Below are positions 24,000-32,354 of a stretch of DNA of 48,675 bases, one piece after another. The notes beneath the pieces were generated by a model that was given only the letters and a program-made list of their open reading frames with translations, was not told the origin of the DNA and did no database searches. Where the stretch lies: positions 1-48,675 of the forward strand of contig JAUSNB010000010.1 of assembly GCA_030645615.1 (NCBI GenBank), read 5' to 3'. Both the position numbers and the translations under genes were made by a program. Positions within the stretch are counted from its first letter, which is position 1. Each line of letters opens with the position of its first letter. This DNA comes from Actinomycetota bacterium. GTDB taxonomy: Bacteria > Actinomycetota > Actinomycetes > S36-B12.

Positions 24000-24490
24000 G
24001 TTACGGCGCCTTCGTCGTCTGCCGAGCCGGTCTCGGCAAGGCGCTTCAGCCGCACGAGCGTCTTGGCCACGGCCACCTGATTGTTGGCATAGGCGTTGAT
24101 GGCGAGCAGGCCAGGCGGGAACAGCGAGGTGCGGCCATCGAACGTCTCGGTGACGATCGTGGCCCCGTCCGTGACGGGCTCGAGCTCATACCTCCAGCGG
24201 TGGCGGTAGAAGTGGCACCAGGCGATGAGACGGCCCTCCTCGAACTCCACGACGGTGTTGTCGGTGCGGTAGGGCAGCCGGATTCGCATGCCCATGCCGA
24301 AGTGCGCTCCCAAAGACAGCCGCTGGGGCCCGGCCACCAGCCCCTGCACGGTGCCGGAGCCGTCAAGGACGACGTGCATCGCCGGATCGGCGAGCACGTC
24401 GAAGATCGCCTGCGCCGGAGCGTCGATGCGGATCCGCGCGGACTTCGCCCAGGGCGATCCGGTGTCCACGATGTCCGCTCGGAGGCTCAC
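23996..24490 (-). CDS. SRPBCC (START/Bet v 1-like) family protein
   Basis: 164 residues in the helix-grip fold: SARIRIDAPAQAIFDVLADP at the N-terminus, LGAHFGMGMRIRLPYRTDNT, LIAWCHFYRHRWRYELEPVT, and a long C-terminal helix (GLLAINAYANNQVAVAKTLV). The fold binds hydrophobic ligands; dimerisation/transport and polyketide-cyclase-like roles are both known. The GTG at 24490 is chosen because a TAGGGT hexamer lies 7 nt upstream. The position back-to-back with the carotenoid gene cruF, sharing overlapping promoter elements, makes a carotenoid or isoprenoid ligand possible but unproven. Confidence 0.8.
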   Translation of the reverse strand: MSLRADIVDTGSPWAKSARIRIDAPAQAIFDVLADPAMHVVLDGSGTVQGLVAGPQRLSLGAHFGMGMRIRLPYRTDNTVVEFEEGRLIAWCHFYRHRWRYELEPVTDGATIVTETFDGRTSLFPPGLLAINAYANNQVAVAKTLVRLKRLAETGSADDEGAVT

Positions 24491-24497
24491 GCAGCCA

Positions 24498-24507
24498 ACC
24501 CTAGACT
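24498..24507. promoter_or_regulatory. overlapping divergent -10 elements between SRPBCC gene and cruF
   Basis: TAGGGT on minus (24498-24503) is 7 nt from the GTG at 24490, and TAGACT on plus (24502-24507) is 6 nt from the GTG at 24514. The two hexamers share 2 bp. Only 23 bp separate the start codons, so the two promoters probably exclude each other. Confidence 0.55.
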
Positions 24508-24513
24508 CGACCC

Positions 24514-25314
24514 GTGAGCGTCCGCGTCTACACCGGTCCCCACTCCGATCGTGGGGGCGGGCCATCGGGGTGGATCAGCTACCTGCCATGGGCCCTCGCC
24601 GGGCTCACCATCCTTGGCCAGATCACCTGGGTGCCGCTCGGCTCGGGCGGCCGCACCGTGCTCACCGCCCTCACGGTCGTGACCTTCTTCCTGTCGTCGG
24701 CGACGCACGCGTTCATCACGCGCGGAGCCGCGTGGGCCTCCGGCTACCTGGCGATCTCCTTGGTGTTCGGCTGGGGCATCGAGTTCCTCGGGCTGCAGAC
24801 GTCCTTCCCGTTCGGGGAGTATGCCTACTCCGATGCCCTCGGCCCCTCGGTCGGCGGCGTTCCCGTTGTCATCCCGATGGCGTGGGCGATGATGGCGTAC
24901 CCCGTGCTCCTTGCCGCCCAGCGGCTTTCGGCGACAGGCCTGGGCACGGCCTTGGTCGGGGGCTGGCTGCTGGCCTCATGGGATCTCTTCCTGGACCCCC
25001 AGATGGTCGGTCAGGGCTACTGGACGTGGGCCGACGCCGGCTGGGCACTGCCGGGCATCCCCGGCATCCCGCTCCAGAACTTCCTGGGCTGGCTGCTCGG
25101 CGCGATCGTGCTCATGTTCCTGCTCGACCGGCTGCCCCGGAAGGTCGCGAGCGAGGCGGTCCCCACGCTCATGCTCACCTGGGTGTTCGCGTCGAACGTC
25201 GTTGCCAACCTGCTGTTCTTCGACCGGCCGGGCGTGGCCCTGTGGGGCGGCCTGTGCATGGGGGTCGTCATCGCGCCCTGGCTCTGGCGCCTGTGGAGCC
25301 AGCCGCAATGGTGA
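24514..25314 (+). CDS. cruF: CruF-type carotenoid 1',2'-hydratase (DUF422)
   Basis: 266 residues, integral membrane protein. The hallmark DUF422/CruF sequence is clear: FGWGIEFLGLQTSFPFGEY followed by AYSDALG, then VPVVIPMAWAMMAYPV, WDLFLDPQMVGQGYWTW and PLQNFLGWLL. CruF adds water across the terminal 1',2' double bond of an acyclic carotenoid end, preparing it for desaturation and glycosylation; it acts in the membrane. First gene of a three-gene operon with a glycosyltransferase and a CrtI-family desaturase. The GTG is placed by the -10 element 6 nt upstream. Confidence 0.87.
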   Translation: MSVRVYTGPHSDRGGGPSGWISYLPWALAGLTILGQITWVPLGSGGRTVLTALTVVTFFLSSATHAFITRGAAWASGYLAISLVFGWGIEFLGLQTSFPFGEYAYSDALGPSVGGVPVVIPMAWAMMAYPVLLAAQRLSATGLGTALVGGWLLASWDLFLDPQMVGQGYWTWADAGWALPGIPGIPLQNFLGWLLGAIVLMFLLDRLPRKVASEAVPTLMLTWVFASNVVANLLFFDRPGVALWGGLCMGVVIAPWLWRLWSQPQW

Positions 25315-26459
25315 TGGCGACCGCTGGGCGCGCCATCGTGCGCGCCGGCACGGTCGCCGCGGGCGCTCTGGCGGTGCACACCGCAGTCAACCTCCGGCAC
25401 CTGCGACGTCCCGATCCGGGCGCGGCGGCCGTCGACGAGCCGGTGACGGTCCTGATCCCGGCCCGCGACGAGGCCGGGCACGTGGCCGCGACGGTGCAGT
25501 CGGTGTTGTCGCAGACCGGGCTGCCAGCCCTGGAGGTCGTCGTCCTGGACGACGGATCCTCCGATGCGACGGCCGGGATCGTCGCTGCGATGGCCGCGCG
25601 GGACCCCCGCCTGCGGCTCGTGCGCGGAGGTGATGCGCCGCTGCCCGAAGGCTGGCTCGGCAAGCCCTGGGCGTGTGCCCGGCTCGCCGATGAGGCCACC
25701 GGCACCGTGCTCGTGTTCGTGGATGCCGACGTCATGCTGTACCCGCACGCGATCCGGGCGGCCGTGGCAACGCTCCGCGACGGCGGCTTCTCCCTCGTCG
25801 CGCCCTACCCGTTGCAACTGGCCCACGGGATGGCCGAGCGGCTCGTGCAACCGCTGGTTACGTGGGCGTGGGTCGCGACTCTTCCGCTTGCGTGGGCAGA
25901 ACGGTCGCATCGCCCGTCGCTGTCCGCGGCCAACGGCCAGTTCCTCGTCCTCGACACCGCGGCGTACCGGGCGATCGGCGGGCACGCGTCCGTGCGCGAC
26001 GACGTCCTCGAGGACGTCGCGCTCATGCGGGTAGCGAAGTCCGCCGGACACCGCACGGCGACGGTCGACGGGTCGCACCTCGCCCAATGCCGGATGTACC
26101 ACGGCACCGGGGGTGTCGTGGACGGGTACGCCAAGTCGCTGTGGTCGGCGTTCGGCGGACCGATCGGCTCCGCTGCCGTATGTGCCGCCCTCGTGAGTGC
26201 CTACGTTGCGCCGGCGGTGGCGATGATCGCGGCGCGGCGATCGGCCACGCGCCGCTGGGGACTGGCCGGGTACGCGGCGGGAGTGGCCAGCCGGGCGATG
26301 GTCGCCCGGCGCACCGGCGAGCCGCGCCTCCCGGACACCCTCCTGCAGCCGCTGTCGATTGCTGCATTCACGGCCCTCAACTCTGTCTCGTGGCAACGGC
26401 ACCTGCGCGGCGCCAACACCTGGAAGGGAAGGGGCGTGGCCCCGGTCCGGCAGCCATGA
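25308..26459 (+). CDS. family 2 glycosyltransferase, probable carotenoid glycosyltransferase (CruG-like)
   Basis: 383 residues. The GT-A domain shows PVTVLIPARDEAGHVAATVQ, EVVVLDDGSSD, the DxD-containing LVFVDADVMLYP and DVLEDVALMRVAKSAG (acidic general-base motif). C-terminal hydrophobic helices (AAVCAALVSAYVAPAVAMIA, FTALNSVSWQ) anchor it to the membrane as in CruG and HpnB-like enzymes. It overlaps cruF by 7 bp and the desaturase by 4 bp. The pairing with CruF and a desaturase suggests glycosylation of a 1'- or 2'-hydroxyl. The start could instead be GTG 25311 or ATG 25314. The sugar donor is unknown. Confidence 0.83.
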   Translation: MVMATAGRAIVRAGTVAAGALAVHTAVNLRHLRRPDPGAAAVDEPVTVLIPARDEAGHVAATVQSVLSQTGLPALEVVVLDDGSSDATAGIVAAMAARDPRLRLVRGGDAPLPEGWLGKPWACARLADEATGTVLVFVDADVMLYPHAIRAAVATLRDGGFSLVAPYPLQLAHGMAERLVQPLVTWAWVATLPLAWAERSHRPSLSAANGQFLVLDTAAYRAIGGHASVRDDVLEDVALMRVAKSAGHRTATVDGSHLAQCRMYHGTGGVVDGYAKSLWSAFGGPIGSAAVCAALVSAYVAPAVAMIAARRSATRRWGLAGYAAGVASRAMVARRTGEPRLPDTLLQPLSIAAFTALNSVSWQRHLRGANTWKGRGVAPVRQP

Positions 26460-27946
26460 GCCAGGTCGTCGTCATCGGCGCGGGCGTCGGCGGCCTCGCC
26501 GTCGCCGCGCGGCTCGCGGTCAAGGGGCACACGGTCACGGTGGTCGAGCAAGCGCTGGCCCCTGGCGGCAAGCTCGCCCGCTACGAGCGTGCGGGCTTCG
26601 TCTTCGATACTGGCCCCAGCCTGTTCACGCTTCCCGCGGTCTACCGTGACCTCTTCCTCAAGACGGGCGGGCCCCTCGAGGATGCAGTGGACCTCCAGGC
26701 CGTCGAGCCCGGCTTCGCGTACCACTTCGCCGACGGCAGCAGCGTCGTCGTCCCCGGCGTCGACCCGGCCAAGGCAGCCGCCGCCTTCGGCGATGCGTTC
26801 GGCGGAACCGCGGCGGACGACTGGCTCCGGCTGATCGACCGCGCCTCGCGGATGTGGCGCATCACGCGCGAGCCGTTCCTGCAGTCACCGCTCGCCGGCT
26901 GGCGCACGCTTCTGTCCCTCGCGAACCCGAGCGACGTGCGCACGGTCGCTCCGCGCACGTCGCTGCGCCGCCTCGGCGAGGAGTACCTGTCCGACCCGCG
27001 GATGCGTCAGGTGCTGGACAGGTACGCCACCTACGCCGGCTCGGATCCACGCCAGGCCCCCGCCGTGCTGGCGACAATCCCCTACGTCGAGCAGGCCTTC
27101 GGCGCATGGCACCTCGGCGGCGGCCTGGCCACGCTCGCCGATGCGCTCTCTGCGAGGTGCGACGAGCGGGGCGTAGCCATGCGACTCGGGGTGGATGCCG
27201 TCGGAATCGAGCTGGCCGACGGGGCCGTCAGCGGGGTGCGCCTCTCCAGTGGCGAGGTCCTGCCGGCCGATGTCGTCGTCGCCAATGCCGACGCGGCGCA
27301 CGTCTACGAGGACCTCCTCGACGACCGGCGGGCCGATCACGCGGCACGAGCGCTCGCGAAGGCCACCCCATCGCTGGCCGGCTTCGTGCTGCTCCTGGCA
27401 GTGCGTGGCCGCACGCCAGGGCTGGCCCACCACAACGTGTGGTTCCCGGCCGACTACGACGCGGAGTTCGACGACATCTTCAGCAGGCCGGCCAAGCCGG
27501 TAGACGACCCGGCGATCTACGCGTGCGTGCCCGATGACCCGCGCATGCGACCCGACGACGAAAGCGAGGCGTGGTTCGTGCTGGTCAACGCACCGCGTCA
27601 CGGCATCGACGGCACCCGCACGGTCGACTGGGACGCACCCGGGCTGGCGGAGCACTATGCCGACCACGTCCTGGCCACCCTCGCCGCGCGCGGCATGGAG
27701 GTGCGCGACCGCATCGGCTGGCGTGAGGTACGCACGCCGGCGGACCTCGAGCGGGCGACCCGGGCGCCTGGCGGATCCATCTATGGCACGTCGAGCAACG
27801 GTGCTCGCGCCGCCTTCCAGCGGCCGGCCAACGCGTCCCCGATACCTGGCCTGTACCTGGTCGGCGGATCCGCCCATCCCGGGGGCGGACTGCCCCTCGT
27901 CGGCATGAGCGCCGAGATAGTCGCCACCCTCATCGGACGCACCTGA
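26456..27946 (+). CDS. CrtI/CrtD-family carotenoid desaturase
   Basis: 496 residues. The FAD-binding Rossmann motif is VVVIGAGVGGLAVAARLA with VVEQALAPGGKLARYERAGF, followed by FDTGPSLFTLPAVYRDLFL, and the C-terminal flavin-binding LYLVGGSAHPGGGLPLVGMS. These are typical of the phytoene-desaturase family. The operon with cruF and a glycosyltransferase points to a 3,4-desaturase of a 1-hydroxycarotenoid (CrtD role) rather than a second phytoene desaturase, since a separate crtI lies at 33434. The assignment of CrtD versus CrtI is inferred from context. ATGA overlap with the upstream gene. Confidence 0.83.
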   Translation: MSQVVVIGAGVGGLAVAARLAVKGHTVTVVEQALAPGGKLARYERAGFVFDTGPSLFTLPAVYRDLFLKTGGPLEDAVDLQAVEPGFAYHFADGSSVVVPGVDPAKAAAAFGDAFGGTAADDWLRLIDRASRMWRITREPFLQSPLAGWRTLLSLANPSDVRTVAPRTSLRRLGEEYLSDPRMRQVLDRYATYAGSDPRQAPAVLATIPYVEQAFGAWHLGGGLATLADALSARCDERGVAMRLGVDAVGIELADGAVSGVRLSSGEVLPADVVVANADAAHVYEDLLDDRRADHAARALAKATPSLAGFVLLLAVRGRTPGLAHHNVWFPADYDAEFDDIFSRPAKPVDDPAIYACVPDDPRMRPDDESEAWFVLVNAPRHGIDGTRTVDWDAPGLAEHYADHVLATLAARGMEVRDRIGWREVRTPADLERATRAPGGSIYGTSSNGARAAFQRPANASPIPGLYLVGGSAHPGGGLPLVGMSAEIVATLIGRT

Positions 27947-27991
27947 CACACTCCCCTGAGACGACCAGCCAGGTCAGGACCAGGAGCCGAC

Positions 27992-29359
27992 ATGACACGG
28001 GCACGGATGCGCACGACCCTCGTTTGCGCGGCGGTCACCACCGCGATGGCGACGGCCGTCCTTGCGCCGGTTGCAGCGGCGCCGCTTGCGCCGGGGCAGA
28101 AGGGGGTCCGGGTAACGGCGGTGCGGGTCGGCACGTACCCAGGAGACCTGGCCGTCACCTCGACACGCGCCTACGTCGCCTCCCAGGACACGCGTGGCGA
28201 GATCACGGTGGTCAACACGCGCACCTCGCTTGTGAGCCGGCGGGTGCCGGTCAAGCCCATCCCCAGTGCCGTCACGCTCAGCCCCGATCGCTCGCGCCTT
28301 TACGTCGCCAGCGCCTCCACCGGCTGGATCTCGATCCTGGACACCGCAACGAACACGGGCGCGGGCCAGTTCCGCAGCGGCGGGGCGCCAGTCGCGTCGG
28401 CGATCAGCCCGGACGGGACGCGGCTATATGTGGCCGCGTGGGATGACAGCGAGGTGGTGGTCCACGCCCTGCCCAACGGCGCCGTCCTCGCCAGGATCCC
28501 GGTGCCCGGACTGGCCGATTCCCTCGCGGTGCATCCGGACGGGTCCAGGCTCTTCGCCATGGTCGACGACCCGCGCTTCGGCGTTGCCGTGATCGATGTC
28601 GCCTCCAACGTCGTGCGCACGGTCATCGACCTGGGCCAGACGGGCTACCCCTTGGGCACCGCACTCGCCGTCAGCCCGGATGGCCGACGCGCCTACGCGA
28701 TGGCGAACCCGAGGCCGCCCCAACCAGGGTTCGTCGCCGTCGTCGACCTGTCAGCGGGCCGACTGGCGGGCACCATCCCGGTGGGCGCGGACCTTCGCGA
28801 CGCGGCCCTCGGCCCGGGTGGCACGCGGCTTTATGTCACGGTTGCGGGCTCCGGGCCCGGTGGCCCGGCCGGCTCCAACGGCCTCGTGGCCGTCATCGAC
28901 GCGGGCTCCAGCCATGTCATCGGGACGCTCTCGCTGGACGGCGCCGGGCGGCGCGGACTGAGCGCCCAAGAAGTGGCGGTCAGCCCGGACGGCTTGCGGG
29001 TACACGCCTCGTTGTCCGGCCCCCGCGGCTGGCTGGCCACGGCTTCTCTGGCATCCATCCCGGCGACCCCGACCATGCCGCTGTCGGTGCGCACGACCGC
29101 GTCGGGACGGACGGCAACAGTCTCGTGGCAGCCGCCGGCCTCGGGTGGCGGCGTGGTGACCGAGTACGTGGCCATCGCCACGCCGATCGTGGAGGGCCCG
29201 GGCCTGCCCGGAGTGGCCTGCCGGACGGTGACCCTGTCCTGCCGGATCACCGGCCTGGATCCGACCCTCGGCTACACGGTCCGGGTGCAGGCCCGCAACG
29301 GGGCAGGCTGGGGGCCGGCCGCTTATGGGCCGGACGCTGGCACGAGCGCCGCGGGCTAG
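27992..29359 (+). CDS. secreted YncE-like beta-propeller protein with C-terminal FN3 domain
   Basis: 455 residues. A signal peptide (about 1-29, TAVLAPVAAA) precedes a YncE/SMP-30-like propeller (about 38-350) with regular blades containing LSPDRSRLYVAS, ISPDGTRLYVAAW, VHPDGSRLFAMV and VSPDGRRAYAMA. A fibronectin type III domain follows (about 357-452, VSWQPPASGGGVVTEYVAIA and a Cys-Cys pair in VACRTVTLSCRITGL). The FN3 domain resembles those on the glycosidase at 7473-9719. The function is unknown; secreted adhesion or cell-wall association is plausible. GGAG lies before the ATG. It follows the desaturase by 45 bp. Confidence 0.82.
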   Translation: MTRARMRTTLVCAAVTTAMATAVLAPVAAAPLAPGQKGVRVTAVRVGTYPGDLAVTSTRAYVASQDTRGEITVVNTRTSLVSRRVPVKPIPSAVTLSPDRSRLYVASASTGWISILDTATNTGAGQFRSGGAPVASAISPDGTRLYVAAWDDSEVVVHALPNGAVLARIPVPGLADSLAVHPDGSRLFAMVDDPRFGVAVIDVASNVVRTVIDLGQTGYPLGTALAVSPDGRRAYAMANPRPPQPGFVAVVDLSAGRLAGTIPVGADLRDAALGPGGTRLYVTVAGSGPGGPAGSNGLVAVIDAGSSHVIGTLSLDGAGRRGLSAQEVAVSPDGLRVHASLSGPRGWLATASLASIPATPTMPLSVRTTASGRTATVSWQPPASGGGVVTEYVAIATPIVEGPGLPGVACRTVTLSCRITGLDPTLGYTVRVQARNGAGWGPAAYGPDAGTSAAG

Positions 29360-29367
29360 CGCCTACC

Positions 29368-29389
29368 GCCGGCCAACCACCTCGCCGGC
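29368..29389. terminator. short inverted repeat between convergent genes
   Basis: GCCGGC at 29368-29373 and again at 29384-29389 can form a 6-bp GC stem with a 10-nt loop in the 41-bp gap between the convergent YncE-like and 29401 genes. It is a weak terminator candidate because GCCGGC is common in this GC-rich DNA. Confidence 0.25.
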
Positions 29390-29400
29390 CTGTCTGGACC

Positions 29401-29865
29401 TCAGCCTTCGGGGTGCTGGCATTCCGGCACCGTCGCGAGCTGCTCGGCAATGAGCTCCCGGTCCTCCGGGTCCGGCTCCTCGGCGAGCTCGCTCTCGGCC
29501 AGGGCGATGGCCGCCGTCCGGGCCTCGGCATTCCCGGCCGCCGCGAAGGCGCGGGCGCGGCCCTCCTGCACGCTGGCCCGCAACCAGGCGGGGTGGTCCC
29601 CCGTCGCCACGCCGGCGGCCGCCCGGTCGGCGAACTCCACGGCCAAGGCGGCGTAGCCACAGGCAGCAGCTGCCCGGCTGGCCATCCAGTCGGCGACAAT
29701 CAACTCCTGGTCGCCGCCGACGGCGCACCAGTGGTAGCGCGAGGCGAAGGCCGCGCTGAGCAGGTCGGCGTCGCGATCAGCGTCACGCGGCGCCTCAAGC
29801 AGGTGCCAGCACCGGTTGTACGTCGAGATCGCCATCGCTCGGTGTCCGGAGAGGTCATCAGCCAC
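29401..29865 (-). CDS. conserved helical (TPR-like) protein of unknown function
   Basis: 154 residues, all-helical by composition. The segment STYNRCWHLLEAPRDADRDA followed by LLSAAFASRYHWCAVGG matches a recurring bacterial pattern (Y/N-x-x-W-x-L-L, then H/F-A-S-R-Y-H-W) in small repeat-containing proteins. AVEFADRAAAGVATGDHPAW and EGRARAFAAAGNAEARTAAI look like tetratricopeptide-type helices. The family has no assigned function that I know. The GTG start at 29865 is set by a TAGGGT element 6 nt upstream. The gene has its own leaderless promoter although the antiporter gene upstream runs in the same direction. Confidence 0.72.
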   Translation of the reverse strand: MADDLSGHRAMAISTYNRCWHLLEAPRDADRDADLLSAAFASRYHWCAVGGDQELIVADWMASRAAAACGYAALAVEFADRAAAGVATGDHPAWLRASVQEGRARAFAAAGNAEARTAAIALAESELAEEPDPEDRELIAEQLATVPECQHPEG

Positions 29866-29871
29866 GGCCCG

Positions 29872-29877
29872 ACCCTA
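29872..29877 (-). promoter_or_regulatory. -10 element TAGGGT, leaderless start of the 29865 gene
   Basis: On the minus strand TAGGGT lies 6 nt before the GTG at 29865. No Shine-Dalgarno sequence is present. Confidence 0.5.
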
Positions 29878-29912
29878 ACCCCACTGCCACCGCCGACTTG
29901 TGGTTCGGACGG

Positions 29913-31400
29913 TCAGTCCTTGAGCCAGCGGGCCAGGCGGCCGCCGCGGGCAACCGCCCTGATCCGCTCCTCAGTCGCGTTGCGGGCTTCTTCCGTGGCG
30001 ACGATGAGCACGCGGTCGCCGGCCCGGACCCGCGTGTGGGCATCGGGGGCGAGCGCCGTGTTGCCACGAATGACGAGCGACACGACCGCCCCTTCCGGAA
30101 GCCCGATCTCGCTGACGAAGGTCCCAACGAAGCCCGACCCCGCGGGTATCTCGATGCCCAGCACCGACGCGTGCATGCCATCCAGCGGGGCACTCTCGAC
30201 GTCGAGCTCGATGGCCTCCTCCGGCAGTACCACCCCAAGGCGCCGCCCGATCGCGGGCAACGCGGGGGTCTGCACCAGCGCAAGGACCAGCACGACGATG
30301 AGGGTCACGTCGAAGACCATTTCTGCCTCCGGCATCCCCATCGCCAAGGGGATGGCGGCGAACACGATGGGCACGGCCCCACGCAGGCCGGCGACGGACG
30401 CGAACGCGATCGCGTTTCGCGGCCAGCGGTATGGAGCCAGCGACACGATGGCGGCCAGCGGACGGGCGAGGACGACCAGGATCACGGCCACACCCAGCGC
30501 CATCGGCACCGCCGCAGGCAGCCTGCTCACGCTGGCCAGCAGGCCGAGCATGACGAACAGCCCGATCTCCGCGATCCAGGACAGCCCGTCAGCGAACCCG
30601 ACGATTGACCGGCGGTGCGGGAGGCGGGCAGCTGACCCGAGCAGGACGGCCGCCACGTACACGGCCATGAAGCCGGAGACGTGGATGAAGTCGGCCAGGC
30701 CGTAGGACGCCACGAGGAGCGCGAGCGCGGCGATCGGGTAGAGGCCGACGGCGGGCAGGGCGATCCGGCGCAGCAGCCACGCCGAGGAGTAGCCGAAGGC
30801 GATGCCCACGGCGGCTCCGCCCACCAGTTCGACGGCAACGATGATGGGGATCAGCCACCAGGGGTCGGAGCCGAAGGATCCGCTCGCGACTACCGACACG
30901 AGGACGACCACGGGCGCATCGTTGAACCCGGCCTCCGCCTCCAGCAGCGAGCGCACGCGCGAGCCGATCCGCATCCGCCGCATGACCGCGAAGACGGCGG
31001 CCGCGTCCGTGGCAGCGAGGACGGCGCCGATCAGGATCGCCGGCTGGGCAGCGACGTCCATGAGCAGGACGAGGGGGATCGCCACGACGGTGATGCTCAC
31101 GAGCACGCCGAGCGTGGCGAGGGTCAGGGCCGGCCACATCACCGGCCGCAACTGGCTGAGCCGAGTGGTCAGTCCGCCCTGGGCAAGGATGAGCACGAGG
31201 GCGCTGTAGCCGAGCACCGTCGCAAGCTGGGCATCGTCGAAGGCGAAGACGGGGAACGAGGCCCCGAGGACGAGGCCGAGCAGCAGGTAGAGGAGCAGGC
31301 CCGGCACGCCGAGCCGGCCGGCGAAGCGGGCGCCCACGATCGACACGAGGACGATGGCGGCGCCGACGAGCAGCGCGGCCGCCAGTCCGTCGAGCGTCAT
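29913..31400 (-). CDS. CPA1-family K+(Na+)/H+ antiporter with TrkA-C domain (NhaP2/CvrA-like)
   Basis: 495 residues. About 12 transmembrane helices form a CPA1 antiporter: LVLILAQGGLTTRLSQLRPV, AVLAATDAAAVFAVMRRM (conserved acidic TD region) and EAEAGFNDAPVVVLVSVV (the ND ion-binding motif). A cytoplasmic TrkA-C/RCK-C domain follows (about 395-480, EIPAGSGFVGTFVSEIGLPE and VRAGDRVLIVAT), which in this family binds a regulatory ligand. The role is probably monovalent cation/proton exchange for pH or osmotic balance. The ATG begins 9 bp after the end of metF on the same strand, so co-transcription is likely. Confidence 0.88.
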   Translation of the reverse strand: MTLDGLAAALLVGAAIVLVSIVGARFAGRLGVPGLLLYLLLGLVLGASFPVFAFDDAQLATVLGYSALVLILAQGGLTTRLSQLRPVMWPALTLATLGVLVSITVVAIPLVLLMDVAAQPAILIGAVLAATDAAAVFAVMRRMRIGSRVRSLLEAEAGFNDAPVVVLVSVVASGSFGSDPWWLIPIIVAVELVGGAAVGIAFGYSSAWLLRRIALPAVGLYPIAALALLVASYGLADFIHVSGFMAVYVAAVLLGSAARLPHRRSIVGFADGLSWIAEIGLFVMLGLLASVSRLPAAVPMALGVAVILVVLARPLAAIVSLAPYRWPRNAIAFASVAGLRGAVPIVFAAIPLAMGMPEAEMVFDVTLIVVLVLALVQTPALPAIGRRLGVVLPEEAIELDVESAPLDGMHASVLGIEIPAGSGFVGTFVSEIGLPEGAVVSLVIRGNTALAPDAHTRVRAGDRVLIVATEEARNATEERIRAVARGGRLARWLKD

Positions 31401-31409
31401 GCCACCGGC

Positions 31410-32303
31410 CTACGTCGTGGGCGCGCCGAGGCCCAGGGCCTCGTACACCTCGATCGTCGAGCGCGAGCGGTTAAGGGTGTAGAAGTGCAGGCCAGGGGCG
31501 CCACCGGACAGGAGCCGCTGGCACATGGTGGCAGCCACCTCGACGCCGAGCCGAGTCACCGCCTCGGGGTCGTCCGCGACCGCGTCGAACCGCGCGGCGA
31601 GATCGGCCGGGAAGGCCGCGCCGGACAGCTCGGTGAAGCGCAGGATCTGCGAGACGTTGGTGACCGGCATGATGCCCGGCACGATCGGCATCGTGCAGCC
31701 GTGAGCCGCCGCCTGCTCGACCAGCCGCTCGTAGTCGGCGACGTCGAAGAACAACTGCGTGATCGCGAACTCGGCGCCGGCGTCCTGCTTCATCGCCAGG
31801 ACGCGTGCGTCCTGGTCGAGGTCGGTCGACTCGGGATGCCCCTCGGGGAAGGCGGCCACGCCCACGCTGAACGTGCCAAGCGAGCGAATCAGGGCAACGA
31901 GGTCCACGGCGTGCTGCAGCCCGCCGGGGTGCGGCCGCCATTCGGTGTTGAGCCCGGTGGGCGGGTCCCCACGCAGCGCCAGCATCGTGCTCACGCCCTC
32001 GGCCGCGTACTGGCCGATGACACCGCGCAACTCGTCGCGGCTGGCCCCCACGCACGTGAGGTGGGCCACAGGGGTGAGCGTCGTCTCGCGCGCGATCTCG
32101 CCCGTGATCCGGACGGTGCGGTCCTGCGTGGAACCGCCCGCGCCGTACGTGACCGATACGAAGGTGGGCCGCAGTGCCTCGATCTCGCGCACGGTCTGCC
32201 AGAGCGTGCGCTCCCCCTCGTCCGTCTTGGGCGGGAAGAGCTCGAACGAGAATGACCGCTGGCCGCTCGACAGGATCTCGCCAAGGGAAGCCGTCGATTG
32301 CAT
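31410..32303 (-). CDS. metF: 5,10-methylenetetrahydrofolate reductase
   Basis: 297 residues, a complete MetF TIM barrel. SFELFPPKTDEGERTLW carries the N-terminal Glu that protonates FAD/substrate, followed by FVSVTYGAGGSTQDRTV, LTCVGASRDELRGV, LALRGDPPTG (folate/FAD loop), FAITQLFFDVADY and PIVPGIMPVTN. It reduces methylene-THF to methyl-THF for methionine synthesis. The ATG at 32303 is preferred to the GTG 6 nt upstream because a TAGTCT -10 lies exactly 6 nt before it. It is divergent from crtE, in the position of Rv2172c relative to idsA2 in mycobacteria. Confidence 0.92.
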   Translation of the reverse strand: MQSTASLGEILSSGQRSFSFELFPPKTDEGERTLWQTVREIEALRPTFVSVTYGAGGSTQDRTVRITGEIARETTLTPVAHLTCVGASRDELRGVIGQYAAEGVSTMLALRGDPPTGLNTEWRPHPGGLQHAVDLVALIRSLGTFSVGVAAFPEGHPESTDLDQDARVLAMKQDAGAEFAITQLFFDVADYERLVEQAAAHGCTMPIVPGIMPVTNVSQILRFTELSGAAFPADLAARFDAVADDPEAVTRLGVEVAATMCQRLLSGGAPGLHFYTLNRSRSTIEVYEALGLGAPTT

Positions 32304-32309
32304 GCGCAC

Positions 32310-32315
32310 AGACTA
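32310..32315 (-). promoter_or_regulatory. -10 element TAGTCT, leaderless start of metF
   Basis: TAGTCT on minus lies 6 nt before the ATG at 32303. It forms a compact bidirectional region with the crtE -10 at 32343-32348. Confidence 0.5.
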
Positions 32316-32342
32316 CGGGGAGCCACTCGCCGCGAATGGCCC

Positions 32343-32348
32343 TAGGCT
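32343..32348 (+). promoter_or_regulatory. -10 element TAGGCT, leaderless start of the crtE operon
   Basis: TAGGCT lies 6 nt before the GTG at 32355 with no Shine-Dalgarno sequence. It is the likely promoter for crtE-crtI-mannosyltransferase-crtB. Confidence 0.55.
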
Positions 32349-32354
32349 CGCAGG

